Source of the DNA: Inhella proteolytica
GTDB taxonomy: Bacteria; Pseudomonadota; Gammaproteobacteria; Burkholderiales; Burkholderiaceae_C
DNA: 64,000 bases
Direction: 5' to 3'
NCBI RefSeq assembly: GCF_016093275.1
Contig: NZ_JAEDAK010000001.1
Span: 372,001 to 436,000 of the forward strand
Below the pieces are notes generated by a model that was not told where the DNA came from, did not search any database, and worked only from the letters and a program-made list of their open reading frames with translations. This document shows, one piece after another, positions 9,802 through 19,195 of this stretch. A program made the translations under genes and the position numbers. Each line of letters starts with the position of its first letter. Positions within the stretch are counted from its first letter, which is position 1.

Positions 9802-9835
9802 GGGCGCGCATGCTGCCACGGCCCGCCCGCGGAAC

Positions 9836-10366
9836 TCACAGGCAGTCGGGCCCTTCGCGCTCCGGGTCAGGTGCGCCGTAGCGCAGCTGCAGCACCTGAC
9901 CGGGTGTGCCAGGGCGGAGCACCCAGGCCTGGCCGTAGCTGCTCTCGCACAGCATCGGCCAGCGCGGGCCACCCAGCGCATGCAGCAGTTCCGGCAAGGT
10001 GTTGCTGTGACCCACCACCAGCACCGTGCCCTGCAAACCTCGCAGCTGACGGGTTAGCTCGGCCACATGGCCCGCCACGCCGCCTTCGAAGCCCACCACC
10101 TGGGCCTGCAGGCCCAAGCGGCGGGCCAACGGGGCGGCCGTGGCCTGGGTGCGCCGGGCGGCGCTGACCAACACATGACGCACGCCGCTGTGCGCCATGG
10201 CTTCGGCCAAAGCTTCGGCACGGCGCTCGCCTGCCTCGGAAAGCCCCGGGTCGCGCCCCGGTTCGTTGGACTTTTCGGCATGGCGCACCAGCAGCACCAG
10301 GTCCGGCAGGGCCTGGGCCGCGCCAGCGGCGGTCAGCAGGGTCAGGGCAAGCAGCAGGGCTTTCAT
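9836..10366 (-). CDS. Exported histidine phosphatase family protein
   Basis: 176-residue protein with a cleavable signal peptide (MKALLLALTLLTAAGAAQA) and a phosphoglycerate-mutase-like histidine phosphatase domain. The phosphohistidine motif is LLVRHAEKS (Arg-His), the second half carries SAARRTQATA, and the second catalytic His lies in VLVVGHSNTLPE. This arrangement matches small periplasmic phosphatases of the SixA/GpmB-like group; the substrate is unknown. Its ATG overlaps the stop of the ribbon-helix-helix gene by four bases, so both are co-translated. Export to the periplasm separates it physically from the preceding DNA-binding protein. Confidence 0.85.
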   Translation of the reverse strand: MKALLLALTLLTAAGAAQALPDLVLLVRHAEKSNEPGRDPGLSEAGERRAEALAEAMAHSGVRHVLVSAARRTQATAAPLARRLGLQAQVVGFEGGVAGHVAELTRQLRGLQGTVLVVGHSNTLPELLHALGGPRWPMLCESSYGQAWVLRPGTPGQVLQLRYGAPDPEREGPDCL

Positions 10367-10575
10367 GGTTCCTCTTGGGTTTCGGGCCCGGCTGGCGGGG
10401 CTCCGCGCCCGCGCGGCGCGCCCAGCTTCACCCCGCGGCGCGCCAGGGCCTCACGCAGCAGCATCTCGGCCTGGGCATTGACGCTGCGCAGCTCCTGCGC
10501 CGCCAGGCGCTCGACCTCCGCCCACAGCTCGGGGTCGACGCGCAGCGGGAAGGACTTCTTGCCGGGGCTGGCCAT
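10363..10575 (-). CDS. Arc/MetJ-like ribbon-helix-helix protein
   Basis: 70-residue probable DNA-binding protein. Residues about 5-48 fit a ribbon-helix-helix domain: the strand KSFPLRVD, helix A PELWAEVERLAAQE, the turn LRSVNAQ, and helix B AEMLLREALARRG. The C-terminal 20 residues are Pro/Gly-rich and probably disordered. The ATG at 10575 is used rather than the adjacent TTG. It lies six bases after the SPFH stop and overlaps the phosphatase start, so it is the middle gene of a tight operon. RHH proteins bind short palindromes and often repress their own operon. The perfect palindrome in front of the operon (11469-11484) is the obvious candidate target, which is inference. No toxin gene is adjacent. 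Confidence 0.8.
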   Translation of the reverse strand: MASPGKKSFPLRVDPELWAEVERLAAQELRSVNAQAEMLLREALARRGVKLGAPRGRGAPPAGPETQEEP

Positions 10576-10581
10576 CAAGCC

Positions 10582-11448
10582 TCAGTTGTAAAGCGTGCCC
10601 GTGTTGACGATCGGCTGAGTGTCCTTGTCGGAGCACAGCACCACCAGCAGGTTGCTGACCATCGCCGCCTTGCGCTCGTCGTCCAGCTCGACGATCTTGC
10701 GTTCGGAAAGGCCCTGCAGCGCCGCCTCCACCATGCTCACCGCCCCGTGCACGATCTTCTGGCGTGCGCTGATGATGGCCTCGGCCTGCTGGCGGCGCAG
10801 CATCACCTGGGCGATTTCGGGGGCGTAGGCCAGGTGGCTGAGCTTGGCGTCCAGCACCTCCACGCCGGCGTCGTCAAAGCGCGCCTGCAGCTCGCTGCGC
10901 AGGGCCTGGGCCACGGCGTCCTGGCCGCCGCGCAGGGTGATGGCGCCGTCGCTCAGGTCCTCGCCCTCGTCATAGGCATAGCAGGCGGCGAGATGCCGGA
11001 TGGCCGCTTCGGCCTGCACGCGCACGTAGGCCTCGTAGTCGTCCACCTGGAACAGGGCCTGGGCGGAATCGCGCACCCGCCAGACCACCACGGCGGAGAT
11101 TTCGATCGGGTTGCCGCGGGCGTCGTTGACCTTGAGCGTGGGGGCGTTCAGGTTGCGGTCGCGCAGCGAGAGCTTGCGCTTCAGGGCCAGCGGATTGGCC
11201 CAGCGCAGGCCGGCCTGGTGATCGCTACCGATGTAGGCCCCGAACAGCGTGAGCACCGCCGCCTGGTTCGGCGCCAACATGTAGAGGCCGGCCAGCACCA
11301 GGCCGCCCGCCAGCAGCAGCGGCAGGCCCAGCAGGGGTTGGCCCGCGCGCACCAGCAGCAGGCCGCCCGCCACCAGCAGGCCCAGGCCCAGGGCGCCCAT
11401 CACATAGCCGTCCGCGCTGCGCGCCGGGGTTTCCTTGCTCACCTTCAT
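10582..11448 (-). CDS. SPFH (band 7 / stomatin-like) membrane protein
   Basis: 288-residue membrane-anchored SPFH protein. Two hydrophobic segments near the N-terminus (about 17-34 and 40-58) precede the SPFH domain: [30 protein letters not shown], then [40 protein letters not shown], and a helical C-terminal part with [26 protein letters not shown] typical of band 7 proteins. Family members form membrane-associated rings and microdomains that modulate proteases or transporters; the partner here is unknown. CTGGAGG lies a few bases before the ATG at 11448. First gene of the SPFH-RHH-phosphatase operon. Confidence 0.92.
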   Translation of the reverse strand: MKVSKETPARSADGYVMGALGLGLLVAGGLLLVRAGQPLLGLPLLLAGGLVLAGLYMLAPNQAAVLTLFGAYIGSDHQAGLRWANPLALKRKLSLRDRNLNAPTLKVNDARGNPIEISAVVVWRVRDSAQALFQVDDYEAYVRVQAEAAIRHLAACYAYDEGEDLSDGAITLRGGQDAVAQALRSELQARFDDAGVEVLDAKLSHLAYAPEIAQVMLRRQQAEAIISARQKIVHGAVSMVEAALQGLSERKIVELDDERKAAMVSNLLVVLCSDKDTQPIVNTGTLYN

Positions 11449-11468
11449 GGGGGCCTCCAGTTCAGATC

Positions 11469-11484
11469 AAAGTGATATCACTTT
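11469..11484. promoter_or_regulatory. Perfect 16-bp palindrome, candidate operator of the SPFH operon
   Basis: AAAGTGATATCACTTT is a perfect inverted repeat 20 bases before the SPFH start codon. It overlaps the candidate -10 box on the minus strand, so a bound protein would block transcription. The likeliest binder is the ribbon-helix-helix protein encoded in the same operon; this is inference. Confidence 0.65.
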
Positions 11485-11509
11485 AAGGGCGGGATGGCGG
11501 TGAATGCAA
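11480..11509 (-). promoter_or_regulatory. Candidate sigma-70 promoter of the SPFH operon
   Basis: Reading the minus strand, TTGCAT (11509-11504) and TAAAGT (11485-11480) are separated by 18 bases. Each box matches the sigma-70 consensus at four positions. The -10 box overlaps the 16-bp palindrome. Confidence 0.4.
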
Positions 11510-11587
11510 CTGGTTTGTTCGGGGCGGTGCGCGGCCGGGCGGGACGTAGAGTGCGCCCGCAACCGCCTTCCCACGCCCCTGCATCCT

Positions 11588-12436
11588 GTGCGCCGTCGAC
11601 CCTTGCTTGCCCTGGCTGCCGCGCTGCCCCTGAGCGCACGCGCCGAGCCCCTCCAGCTGCGCTTCGCGCGCTTTTCCGCCACGCCGGACGACCCGCGTAT
11701 CCACTTCCCGCTCGCCCTGCTGCGCGCCGCTCTGGGCCTGCATGGGCTGGAGGTGGATGTGCAGGCCTCCGAACAGGTGATGGAGCGCAGCCGTGCCATC
11801 AAGGAGCTGGAGGCCGGCCACATCGATTTCATCTGGAGCAGCCTGGGTCGGGAGATCGAGCAGGTGCTGCGGCCGGTGCGCATTCCCATTTACCGAGGCC
11901 TGATCGGCCAGCGCATCTTTCTGATCCATCGCGAGCGCGAGGCCGAATTCGCCCTAGTGCGCAAGCTCGACCACCTGGCTGCCTTCACGGCCGGCCAGGG
12001 CACGGGCTGGGTGGACACGCAGATCCTCCAAGCCGCCGGGCTCAAGGTGCTGACGAACACCTACGACGCGCTCTTTCGCATGCTGGCGCGCGGCGGCATC
12101 GACTACTTCCCGCGCGGCGCCAACGAAGCGCCGGCCGAACTGGCCGCGCGCGCCACGCAGTTCCCCGAACTGATGGTGGAGCCCCGCCTGGTGCTCAGCT
12201 ACCGCAGCGACAACGTCTTCTTCGTGCGCCGCCAGAACGAGGTGCTGGCGCGGCAGATCGAAACCGGACTGCAGGCCCTGCATGCCAGCGGCGCCTACCA
12301 GCGCCTGTTCGAAACCCACCCCTATGTGCAGAAGGTGCTGGCCGAGGCCCGGCTGGACAAGCGCCAGCGTCTGGAGATTCCGAACCCGATGCTGAGCGAA
12401 GAGGACCGGCTCATCCCCGAGCGCTACTGGATGTAG
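11588..12436 (+). CDS. Periplasmic substrate-binding protein (SBP_bac_3-like)
   Basis: 282-residue exported protein resembling the family 3 solute-binding fold (ionotropic receptor-like). Signal peptide [19 protein letters not shown] from the GTG at 11588; the frame extends upstream without resemblance to a signal peptide. The mature part has typical lobe features: [60 protein letters not shown] and [15 protein letters not shown]. No permease or ATPase gene is adjacent, so it is an orphan binding protein. It could deliver a ligand to a sensor kinase or a transporter elsewhere. Ligand unknown. Confidence 0.75.
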   Translation: MRRRPLLALAAALPLSARAEPLQLRFARFSATPDDPRIHFPLALLRAALGLHGLEVDVQASEQVMERSRAIKELEAGHIDFIWSSLGREIEQVLRPVRIPIYRGLIGQRIFLIHREREAEFALVRKLDHLAAFTAGQGTGWVDTQILQAAGLKVLTNTYDALFRMLARGGIDYFPRGANEAPAELAARATQFPELMVEPRLVLSYRSDNVFFVRRQNEVLARQIETGLQALHASGAYQRLFETHPYVQKVLAEARLDKRQRLEIPNPMLSEEDRLIPERYWM

Positions 12437-13359
12437 TCGAGCAGCTGGGTGGCCAAGGCCTCGGGGCGAGCGTCCTTGGCCTCCAGCCGGATGCGCGTGG
12501 GCATGCTGCGCAGCCAGGTGATCTGGCGCTTGGCCAGCTGGCGTGTCGCCGCCTGGGCGCGTTCGCGCAGCGTTCTCAGGTTGGGCGGGTCGGCCTCATC
12601 CAGCGCTTCCCAGGCTTGGCGGTAGCCCACGCAACGCATCGAGGGCAGTTCCAGGTGCAGGTCGCCACGCGCGCGCAGCGCGCGCATCTCGTCCAGAAAG
12701 CCCGCCGCCAGCATGGCGTCGAAGCGGGCATCCAGGCGCTGGTGCAGCCAGGCACGGTCTTCGGTTTCGATGCTGATCAGCGGCCAATCCACCCCGGCGC
12801 TGCGCACGGCGCGCGCATGCCAGTCGGAGAGCGGGCGGCCGGTGCCGCGCAGCACCTCCAGGGCGCGCTGGATGCGCTGGCTGTCGGTGGGGTGCAGGCG
12901 GGCGGCCGTCACCGGGTCGCCCGCCGCCAGCTCGGCGTGCAGCGCGGGCCAGCCGCGGGCGGCGGCCTCGGCGTCTAGCTGGGCACGCAGCTCGGGGCGG
13001 CTGGGCGGCATGTCGGAGAGGCCCTCGCGCAGCGCCTTCACGTAGAGCATGGTGCCGCCCACCAGCAGCGGCAGGCGGCCGCGCGCCTGCACCTCGGCCA
13101 CGCAGCGCTGGGCATCGGCCACGAACTGCGCGGCCGAGTAGCTCTCCAGCGGGTCGCGGATGTCGATCAGATGGTGCGGCACCGCCGCGCGTTCGGCCGC
13201 CGTGGGCTTGGCGCTGCCGATGTCCATGGCGCGGTAGATCAGCGCCGAGTCGACGCTGATGATCTCTAGCGGCAGCCGCTCGGCCAGGGCCAGCGCGGCC
13301 GCCGTCTTGCCGGCCCCGGTGGGGCCGACGAGGATCAGCGGGCTCAGAATTTTTCCCAA
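12424..13359 (-). CDS. miaA: tRNA dimethylallyltransferase
   Basis: Transfers a dimethylallyl group from DMAPP to N6 of A37 in tRNAs reading UNN codons. About 311 residues. P-loop [19 protein letters not shown], then [21 protein letters not shown], the DMAPP-site [31 protein letters not shown], and the C-terminal [11 protein letters not shown]. The start is uncertain: homology begins at [16 protein letters not shown] without a nearby ATG. The TTG at 13359 (LGKILSPL) gives the usual length, and a GTG at 13377 is an alternative. Either one overlaps the end of the upstream pseudouridine synthase gene, whose stop is at 13344, so translation is probably coupled. The 3' end overlaps the convergent binding-protein gene by 13 bases. 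Confidence 0.93.
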   Translation of the reverse strand: MGKILSPLILVGPTGAGKTAAALALAERLPLEIISVDSALIYRAMDIGSAKPTAAERAAVPHHLIDIRDPLESYSAAQFVADAQRCVAEVQARGRLPLLVGGTMLYVKALREGLSDMPPSRPELRAQLDAEAAARGWPALHAELAAGDPVTAARLHPTDSQRIQRALEVLRGTGRPLSDWHARAVRSAGVDWPLISIETEDRAWLHQRLDARFDAMLAAGFLDEMRALRARGDLHLELPSMRCVGYRQAWEALDEADPPNLRTLRERAQAATRQLAKRQITWLRSMPTRIRLEAKDARPEALATQLLDYIQ

Positions 13360-15191
13360 GGTGCCAGGTAGCGCCACTGGCCCATCGGCAAGGCGGAAAG
13401 CGGGATGCGGCCCATGCGCACGCGCTTCAGGCCCAGCACCTTCAGGCCCACCAGCTCGCACATGCGACGGATCTGGCGCTTGCGGCCCTCGCGCAGCACG
13501 AAACGCAGCTGGTCTTCGTTCGCCCAGCTGACCTTGGCCGGGCGCAGCTGCACGCCGTCCAGCTCCAGGCCATGGTTCAGCAAGGCCAGCTGACTTTCCG
13601 GGAAGCTGTGCATCGGGGCAGCCTCAGCCTCGAGGGCATCGGCCAGCGCCACGCGCACCAGGTATTCCTTCTCGACCTCGCTGTCGTCGCCGATCAGCGC
13701 CTTGGCCACGCGGCCGTCCTGGGTGAAGACGAGCAGGCCGGTGGAGTCGATGTCCAGGCGGCCGGCCGGCGCCAGCCCGCGCAGCTGGGCGGGGTTGAAG
13801 TGAATGTGGCCCTGGGTCGGGTCCTCGGCCCAGCGGGTATCAGGGCGGATCAGGCTGACCGCGGGCTCGTAGCCGTCCTCCGGCTGGCCGGACACCAGAC
13901 CGATGGGCTTGTGGAGCAGGATGGTGACGCGCTGCGCCTGCTGCTTGTGGGCGGCCGGGTCGATCTCGATCTGCACCTCGGGTGCCACGCGCTGGCCCAG
14001 CACGGCCAGCTTGCCGTCCACGCGCACCCAGCCCATTTCGATCCACTCGTCGGCCTCGCGGCGCGAGGCCAGGCCGCGGTCGGCCATGACCTTCGAGAGG
14101 CGTTCGCCCTCGGCCTCGATGTTGATGCGCGGCGGGGCCACACGGGTCGGACGGTCCTCACGCGGGCCTTCGAAGCGACGGTCATCGCGGCGCGGTGGGC
14201 GGTCGCCCCAGGAACCGCCCTCGCGGGGTGGGCGATCGCCAAAAGTGCCGCCTTCACGCGACGGACGGTCGCCCCGCGGGCCACCGAAACCACGGTCATC
14301 GCGGCGCGGCGGACGGTCACCAAACGAGCCACCTTCACGTGGGGGACGGTCGCCCCGCGGGCCGCCGAAGCCGCGCTCATCGCGGCGCGGCGGACGGTCA
14401 CCAAAAGAACCGCCTTCGCGAGGCGGACGATCGCCCCGCGGGCCGCCGAAGCCACGGTCATCGCGGCGCGGCGGACGGTCGCCGAAGGAGCCGCCTTCAC
14501 GTGGGGGACGGTCGCCCCGCGGGCCACCGAAGCCGCGCTCATCGCGGCGCGGCGGGCGGTCACCAAAAGAGCCACCTTCGCGAGGCGAACGATCGCCCCG
14601 CGGGCCGCTGAAGCCGCGGTCATCGCGGCGCGGCGGGCGATCGCCGAAGGAGCTGCCTTCACGAGGCGGACGATCGCCCCGCGGGCCGCCGAAGCCACGG
14701 TCGTCGCGGCGCGGCGGGCGGTCACCAAAGGAGCCACCTTCACGAGGCGGACGATCGCCCCGCGGGCCGCCGAAGCCATGGTCGTCGCGGCGCGGCGGGC
14801 GGTCACCAAAGGAGCCACCTTCACGCGGCGGACGATCACCCCGCGGGCCGCCCTCGCGTTGCGGACGGTCCCCTCGGGGACCGCCGAAGCTGCGGTCATC
14901 ACGGCGCGGCGGACGATCCCCAAAACCCCCCCCGTCTTCACGCCGTGGCGGACGGTCCCCGCGGGGGCCGCCTTCACCACGTGGGCGGTCCGTACGCGGA
15001 CCGCCAAACCCACCGCCGTCCTCGCGCCGCGGTGGCCGCTCCCGGGCGCGCTGCTCGCGCTCGGCCTGGGCTTCGGCCAGCGTCGGGCGCTTCTTGGGGG
15101 TGTTCATGCCACGCACGGGGGCACGGTCACCGCGCGGCGCGGGGCCGCCCTTGAGCTTGAGGGTGGATTTCTTCTTGTCGTCGTCGGTCAT
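13344..15191 (-). CDS. RsuA/RluB-family rRNA pseudouridine synthase with long Arg/Gly repeat arm
   Basis: 615 residues, over twice the usual size of the family. The C-terminal enzyme (about 362-615) has an S4 RNA-binding domain ([23 protein letters not shown]) and the catalytic GRLD motif [14 protein letters not shown] with Asp480, then EKEYLV and the ending [12 protein letters not shown]. It should isomerise a specific uridine of ribosomal RNA; which one (RluB, RluE or RluF type) I cannot decide. The N-terminal 350 residues are low complexity: Lys/Arg-rich at first, then (from residue 138) 27-residue repeats of the type [20 protein letters not shown]... rich in Arg, Gly, Asp and Pro, as in RNA-binding RGG arms. 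It sits between mutL and miaA, where other bacteria have no such gene. Confidence 0.9.
   Translation of the reverse strand: MTDDDKKKSTLKLKGGPAPRGDRAPVRGMNTPKKRPTLAEAQAEREQRARERPPRREDGGGFGGPRTDRPRGEGGPRGDRPPRREDGGGFGDRPPRRDDRSFGGPRGDRPQREGGPRGDRPPREGGSFGDRPPRRDDHGFGGPRGDRPPREGGSFGDRPPRRDDRGFGGPRGDRPPREGSSFGDRPPRRDDRGFSGPRGDRSPREGGSFGDRPPRRDERGFGGPRGDRPPREGGSFGDRPPRRDDRGFGGPRGDRPPREGGSFGDRPPRRDERGFGGPRGDRPPREGGSFGDRPPRRDDRGFGGPRGDRPSREGGTFGDRPPREGGSWGDRPPRRDDRRFEGPREDRPTRVAPPRINIEAEGERLSKVMADRGLASRREADEWIEMGWVRVDGKLAVLGQRVAPEVQIEIDPAAHKQQAQRVTILLHKPIGLVSGQPEDGYEPAVSLIRPDTRWAEDPTQGHIHFNPAQLRGLAPAGRLDIDSTGLLVFTQDGRVAKALIGDDSEVEKEYLVRVALADALEAEAAPMHSFPESQLALLNHGLELDGVQLRPAKVSWANEDQLRFVLREGRKRQIRRMCELVGLKVLGLKRVRMGRIPLSALPMGQWRYLAPWEKF
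14172..14894 (-). repeat. 81-bp tandem repeat (minisatellite) coding for a 27-residue Arg/Gly unit
   Basis: Six complete 27-residue units (residues 138-299) and degenerate flanking copies (100-137 and 300-340) lie in the N-terminal arm of the pseudouridine synthase. Units differ by few residues (D/E at the end; H, R, S or T substitutions), showing recent duplication. The unit length keeps the frame, so copy number could vary between strains without breaking the enzyme. Confidence 0.92.
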
Positions 15192-15201
15192 AGGGTGGCC
15201 C

Positions 15202-17076
15202 TCAACGGCCGCGCAGGAAGAGCGCGTCCAGGTCTCGCAGGCTGAGCTGGCGCCAGGTGGGGCGCCCGTGGTTGCATTGGTCGGCGCGCTCGGTGCGCTC
15301 CATATCGCGCAGCAGCGCGTTCATCTCGGTCAGGCTGAGCTGGCGGTTGGCGCGCACGGCGGCGTGGCAGGCCATGGTGGCCAGCAGGTCATGCTGGGCG
15401 CGCTCCAGCACCTGGCTGCCGCCGTGCTGGCCCAGGTCGGCCAGCACCTGGCGGCTCAGGGCCACGAGGTCGGCGCCGTCCAGCAGGGCCGGGCGGCTGC
15501 GCAGGGCCAGTTGCTGGCGGCCCAGCGGGCTCAGGTCCAGGCCGAGCTGCAGCAGGGTGTCGGCATGGGCCTCGGCCAGCGCCAGCTCCTCGGCCGAGGC
15601 GGCGAAGGCGAGCGGGATCAGCAGCGGTTGCGCGTCCATGCGACGCGCCAGCGCCTGCTTGAAACGTTCGTACAGCACGCGCTCGTGCGCGGCGTGCATG
15701 TCCACCAGCACCAGACCCTGGCGGTTCTCGGCCAGCACGTAAATGCCATGCAGCTGGGCGATGGCGCGGCCCAGCGGCCATTCGTCCTGCACCGGAGCGG
15801 GTGCCGCCGCGGTGGGCGCGCTGGTCGCGACGGATGTGACGGGCGCGACGGGAGACGTCAGCCGGGCCAGCCAGGCGTCGCGCTCGGGCGGCGCGGGTTC
15901 GCTGCGCGGCGCGGACCACGAAAGGGCCGTCTGTTCGCGCGGCATCGCCAGCGGGGGTGGGCTGCTGAAGGCGGGCGCCTCGGCGGCGCGCAGCGGGCTG
16001 GCGGCAGGCGCAAGGCTGTAGCTCACTGTGGCTGCGGGCTCGGCTGCGGGCAGCTCTTCGGCGCGGGACTGCGCCAGCGCCTCCACCGCCAGCCGGCGCA
16101 GCTGCTGGTGCAGGCCGCGGCTGTCGCGAAAGCGCACCTCGCTCTTGGTGGGGTGCACGTTCACGTCCACCAGCTCGGGGTTGATGTCGATCGCCACCCA
16201 GTAGCTGGGCTGGCGCTGGCCGTGCAGCACGTCGTCGAAGGCCGAGCGCAGGGCGTGGGCGAGCGTGCGGTCGCGCACGAAGCGGCCGTTGACGTAGAGG
16301 TATTGCAGATCGGCGCGCGCCCGCGCCGCTTCGGGCAGGCCCAGGCGGCCGAGGATCCGCAGCGCCGGCACTTCCCATTCGAAGGGGCGGCTGGCAGCCA
16401 CGAAGTCCTCACCCAGCACGTCGGCCAGGCGCTGCTGGCGGGGGGCCGGGCGCCATTGCTCCACCAGCTTGCCCTCGCTCCAGAGTGCAAAGCCGACCTC
16501 GGGATACGCCAGGGCTTGGCGGCGCAGGGCTTCCAGGCAATGCGCCTGCTCTGTGGCTTCGGTCTTGAGGAATTTGCGGCGCGCCGGGGTGTTGAAGAAG
16601 AGCTCGCGCACCTCGATCGTGGTGCCGCGGCCGCGCGCCGCGGCGCGCAGCTCGCCCGAGCGGGCGTCCAGGCGCGTGGCGTGGGCGGCCTCGGGCGTGC
16701 GGCTGGTGATGGACAAATCGGACACCGAGGCAATGGCCGCCAGGGCCTCTCCCCGGAAACCCAGGCTGCCCACGCACTCCAGTTCGCGCAGGTCGCGGAT
16801 CTTGCTGGTGGCATGGCGGCGCAGCGCCAGCGGCAGCTCCTCCGGCGGGATGCCCATGCCGTCGTCTTCCACCGTGATGCAGCGGATGCCGCCGCCCAGC
16901 AGGCGCACCGTCACTTGCGTGGCGCCGGCGTCCAGGGCGTTGTCCAGCAGCTCGCGCACGGCGGCGGCGGGGCGGTCCACCACCTCGCCGGCGGCGATCT
17001 GGCTGACCAGTTCGTCGGGCAGTTCGGCGATGGGGCGGCGTACCGGCATGGCGGTGGCCAGGGCGGTTTCGGTCAT
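15202..17076 (-). CDS. mutL: DNA mismatch repair protein MutL (endonuclease-type)
   Basis: 624 residues from the ATG at 17076. GHKL ATPase domain with [44 protein letters not shown] and [10 protein letters not shown]. The middle linker (about 350-430) is Ala/Pro-rich and variable. The C-terminal dimerisation domain carries D459-M-H-A-x2-E465-x4-E470, a form of the DQHA(x)2E(x)4E metal site of MutL endonucleases, together with ACHAAVRA and CNHGRPT. The protein is therefore predicted to nick DNA itself, as expected for an organism relying on MutH-independent repair (inference). Read ahead of the pseudouridine synthase and miaA genes. The next gene upstream, dedA, is divergent, so mutL has its own promoter region in the 93-base gap. 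Confidence 0.96.
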   Translation of the reverse strand: MTETALATAMPVRRPIAELPDELVSQIAAGEVVDRPAAAVRELLDNALDAGATQVTVRLLGGGIRCITVEDDGMGIPPEELPLALRRHATSKIRDLRELECVGSLGFRGEALAAIASVSDLSITSRTPEAAHATRLDARSGELRAAARGRGTTIEVRELFFNTPARRKFLKTEATEQAHCLEALRRQALAYPEVGFALWSEGKLVEQWRPAPRQQRLADVLGEDFVAASRPFEWEVPALRILGRLGLPEAARARADLQYLYVNGRFVRDRTLAHALRSAFDDVLHGQRQPSYWVAIDINPELVDVNVHPTKSEVRFRDSRGLHQQLRRLAVEALAQSRAEELPAAEPAATVSYSLAPAASPLRAAEAPAFSSPPPLAMPREQTALSWSAPRSEPAPPERDAWLARLTSPVAPVTSVATSAPTAAAPAPVQDEWPLGRAIAQLHGIYVLAENRQGLVLVDMHAAHERVLYERFKQALARRMDAQPLLIPLAFAASAEELALAEAHADTLLQLGLDLSPLGRQQLALRSRPALLDGADLVALSRQVLADLGQHGGSQVLERAQHDLLATMACHAAVRANRQLSLTEMNALLRDMERTERADQCNHGRPTWRQLSLRDLDALFLRGR

Positions 17077-17169
17077 GGCGGGCGGGGGAGGGTGGAGCAG
17101 CGGGGATCCCGCAGACGAGGGCCCGAGTATCCCAGGGCGGCCCCGCACGGGCGGCCAAAATCGCGCGCC

Positions 17170-17820
17170 ATGGAAATCCTTGCCCTGCTGATTGACTTCA
17201 TCCTGCACGTCGACCGCCACATCGAGAGCTTTGTGGCGAGCTACGGCCTGTGGGTCTACGCGTTGCTGTTTGCCATCGTCTTCGTCGAGACCGGCCTGGT
17301 GGTGATGCCCTTCCTGCCGGGTGACTCACTCCTATTCGTGGTGGGCGCGCTGTGCGGCGTGGGGGCGATGAACCTGCCGCTGGCGATTGCCGTGCTGCTG
17401 GTGGCGGCCATCCTGGGCGACCAGTGCAACTACACAATCGGGCGCTATTTCGGGCCCAAGGTGTTCCAGTGGGAGCAAAGCCGCTTCTTCAACAAGAAGG
17501 CCTTCAACGCCGCGCACGAGTTCTACGAGCGCCATGGCGGCATCACCATCGTCATCGCCCGCTTCATGCCCTTCATCCGCACCTTTGCGCCCTTCGTGGC
17601 CGGAGTGGCCGAGATGACGCGCAGCAAGTTCACCGCCTTCAATGTGCTGGGCGGGGCGATCTGGGTCGTCGGGCTGGTGCTGCTGGGCTATGCCTTCGGC
17701 AACATCCCGCTCGTGAAGCAGCACATGGAGAAGGTGATCTGGGCGCTGATCATCATTCCGGGGCTGATTGCCATCGTCGGCGGCTGGCGCGCGCAGCGCC
17801 AGCAGAAGGCGGCGGGCTGA
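17170..17820 (+). CDS. DedA family (VTT domain) membrane protein
   Basis: 216-residue integral membrane protein of the DedA/VTT family, scramblase/flippase-like proteins linked to undecaprenyl phosphate or phospholipid recycling and membrane potential. Hallmarks: ETGLVVMPFLPGDSLLFVVGALC (re-entrant loop with E and PGDS), GDQCNYTIGRYFGPKVF, and RFMPFIRTFAPFVAGVAEM with the functionally important Arg residues. Three or more hydrophobic segments follow, ending in a basic tail RAQRQQKAAG. It lies on the opposite strand inside the tsaE-amiC-mutL-miaA block, two bases short of the convergent amiC stop. Confidence 0.93.
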   Translation: MEILALLIDFILHVDRHIESFVASYGLWVYALLFAIVFVETGLVVMPFLPGDSLLFVVGALCGVGAMNLPLAIAVLLVAAILGDQCNYTIGRYFGPKVFQWEQSRFFNKKAFNAAHEFYERHGGITIVIARFMPFIRTFAPFVAGVAEMTRSKFTAFNVLGGAIWVVGLVLLGYAFGNIPLVKQHMEKVIWALIIIPGLIAIVGGWRAQRQQKAAG

Positions 17821-17821
17821 T

Positions 17822-19195
17822 TCAGCTGCTGCGACGGCTCACCGGGGTGCGTTTGCCCAGGTAGCGCAGCAGGCCCTTGGCCAGGGCCTGCACCAGCTCG
17901 CGCTGGTAGTCGGGGTCGCGTAGCTTGGCCTCTTCCTCGGGGTTCGAGATGAAGGCGGTCTCGACCAGGATGGAGGGCACATCGGGCGCCTTCAGCACCG
18001 CAAAGCCGGCCTGCTCGACCCGCGGCTTGTGCAGGCGGCCCACCTTGCCGATCTGCCCCAGCACCTCGGAGCCCAGCTGGAGGCTGTCCTTGATCTGCGC
18101 CGTGGTGCTCATGTCGGCCATCACGCGCAGCACCGTCTCGTCCTTGACGGCCAGCTGGTTCAGGCCGCCCACGGCGTCGGCGGCGTTCTCCTTCTCGGCC
18201 AGCCAGCGTGCGGCGGCGCTGGTGGCGGCCTTGTCGGCCAGCGCGAACACCGACGCCCCGCGTGCCTGTGGGCGGATGAAGGCGTCGGCATGGATGGAGA
18301 CGAATATATCGGCGCCCACGCGCCGCGCCTTGCGCACGCGTTCGTGCAGGGGCACGAAGTAGTCGGCATCGCGCGTCATCAGCACGCGCACGTTCGGTTC
18401 CTGCAGCAGACGCTCGCGCAGCTGCTTGGCCACGGCCAGCACCACGTCCTTCTCGCGCAGCCCGGTGGGGCCGATGGCCCCGGGGTCCTCGCCGCCATGG
18501 CCGGGGTCGAGCGCCACCACGACCAGGCGCTCCACGCGCGGCTTGCGCGGGCTGGGCGGTGGCGGGGCGGAGGCCGCTGGCGCAGGCGCCGGTGCGACCG
18601 GCGCTGAAGCAGTGGGAGCCGGTGCCGGCGCCGGACTGCTGGCCTTGTCCTGCGGCAGCTTCTGGATCCATTCACCCAGCGCGTCGTTGACGTCCTCGGC
18701 GGCCGCCTTGGCATTGCTCTCGCGCTCCTGCAGCAGGGCCAGCAGGGGGTCGGCAGCGCCCGGGGCGGGGTAGAGGTCCAGCACCAGGCGGTGCTGGTAG
18801 GCGGCCACCGGGGCGAGCGTGAAGACCTGCGGGGCGATGCCCTGTTTCAGGTCGAACACCAGACGCACCACGCGCGGCTGGTACTGGCCGATGCGCACGC
18901 TGGCGATGAAGGGGTCGTCGGCCTGCAGCTTGGCCACTAGCTCTTTGAGCCGCAGCGAAAGGCTCAGGCCGTCGATGTCGATCACCAGGCGCTCCGGCGC
19001 CTCGGTGACGAAATGCCGGGCCGCCAGCGGCCGCTCCGATTCGAGCGTGACGCGGGTGTAGGCCGCGGCCGGCCACAGGCGCACGGCCAGCAAGTTGGCG
19101 TCCGCGCCGGCGGCGGGGGCCGTGGCCGCGCGCGCGGCCAGTGGCCAGGTCCAGGCGCAGGCGCCATGCAGCAGCAGGAGGCGGCGCGTGCTCAT
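17822..19195 (-). CDS. amiC: N-acetylmuramoyl-L-alanine amidase with AMIN domain
   Basis: Periplasmic amidase that splits septal peptidoglycan during daughter-cell separation. 457 residues from the ATG at 19195. The N-terminal signal has a twin Arg (MSTRRLLLLHG), as in Tat-exported AmiA/AmiC, but a classic Sec route is possible. AMIN domain about 33-140 (LLAVRLWPAAAYTRVTLES ... ERLVIDIDGL). An Ala/Pro linker (about 195-230) leads into the Amidase_3 domain, with zinc ligands His in ALDPGHGGEDPGA, Glu in GLREKDVVL, His in SIHADAF and the catalytic Glu in LVETAFISNPEEE. ATGA overlap with the end of tsaE, so the two are an operon. Confidence 0.94.
   Translation of the reverse strand: MSTRRLLLLHGACAWTWPLAARAATAPAAGADANLLAVRLWPAAAYTRVTLESERPLAARHFVTEAPERLVIDIDGLSLSLRLKELVAKLQADDPFIASVRIGQYQPRVVRLVFDLKQGIAPQVFTLAPVAAYQHRLVLDLYPAPGAADPLLALLQERESNAKAAAEDVNDALGEWIQKLPQDKASSPAPAPAPTASAPVAPAPAPAASAPPPPSPRKPRVERLVVVALDPGHGGEDPGAIGPTGLREKDVVLAVAKQLRERLLQEPNVRVLMTRDADYFVPLHERVRKARRVGADIFVSIHADAFIRPQARGASVFALADKAATSAAARWLAEKENAADAVGGLNQLAVKDETVLRVMADMSTTAQIKDSLQLGSEVLGQIGKVGRLHKPRVEQAGFAVLKAPDVPSILVETAFISNPEEEAKLRDPDYQRELVQALAKGLLRYLGKRTPVSRRSS

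Noticed and set aside
10363-10575. Small ribbon-helix-helix protein as an antitoxin
   Set aside because: Neither neighbour resembles a toxin; the genes beside it are an SPFH protein and an exported phosphatase.
14172-14894. Regular repeats as a CRISPR array
   Set aside because: The 81-bp units are contiguous, in frame and code for a repeated peptide; no spacers.
13903-17170. Very long open frame on the plus strand opposite mutL and the pseudouridine synthase, merging into dedA
   Set aside because: It is the antisense of two genes with clear motifs. High GC and the Arg/Gly repeats remove stop codons from the opposite strand. Only the part from the ATG at 17170 resembles a protein family.
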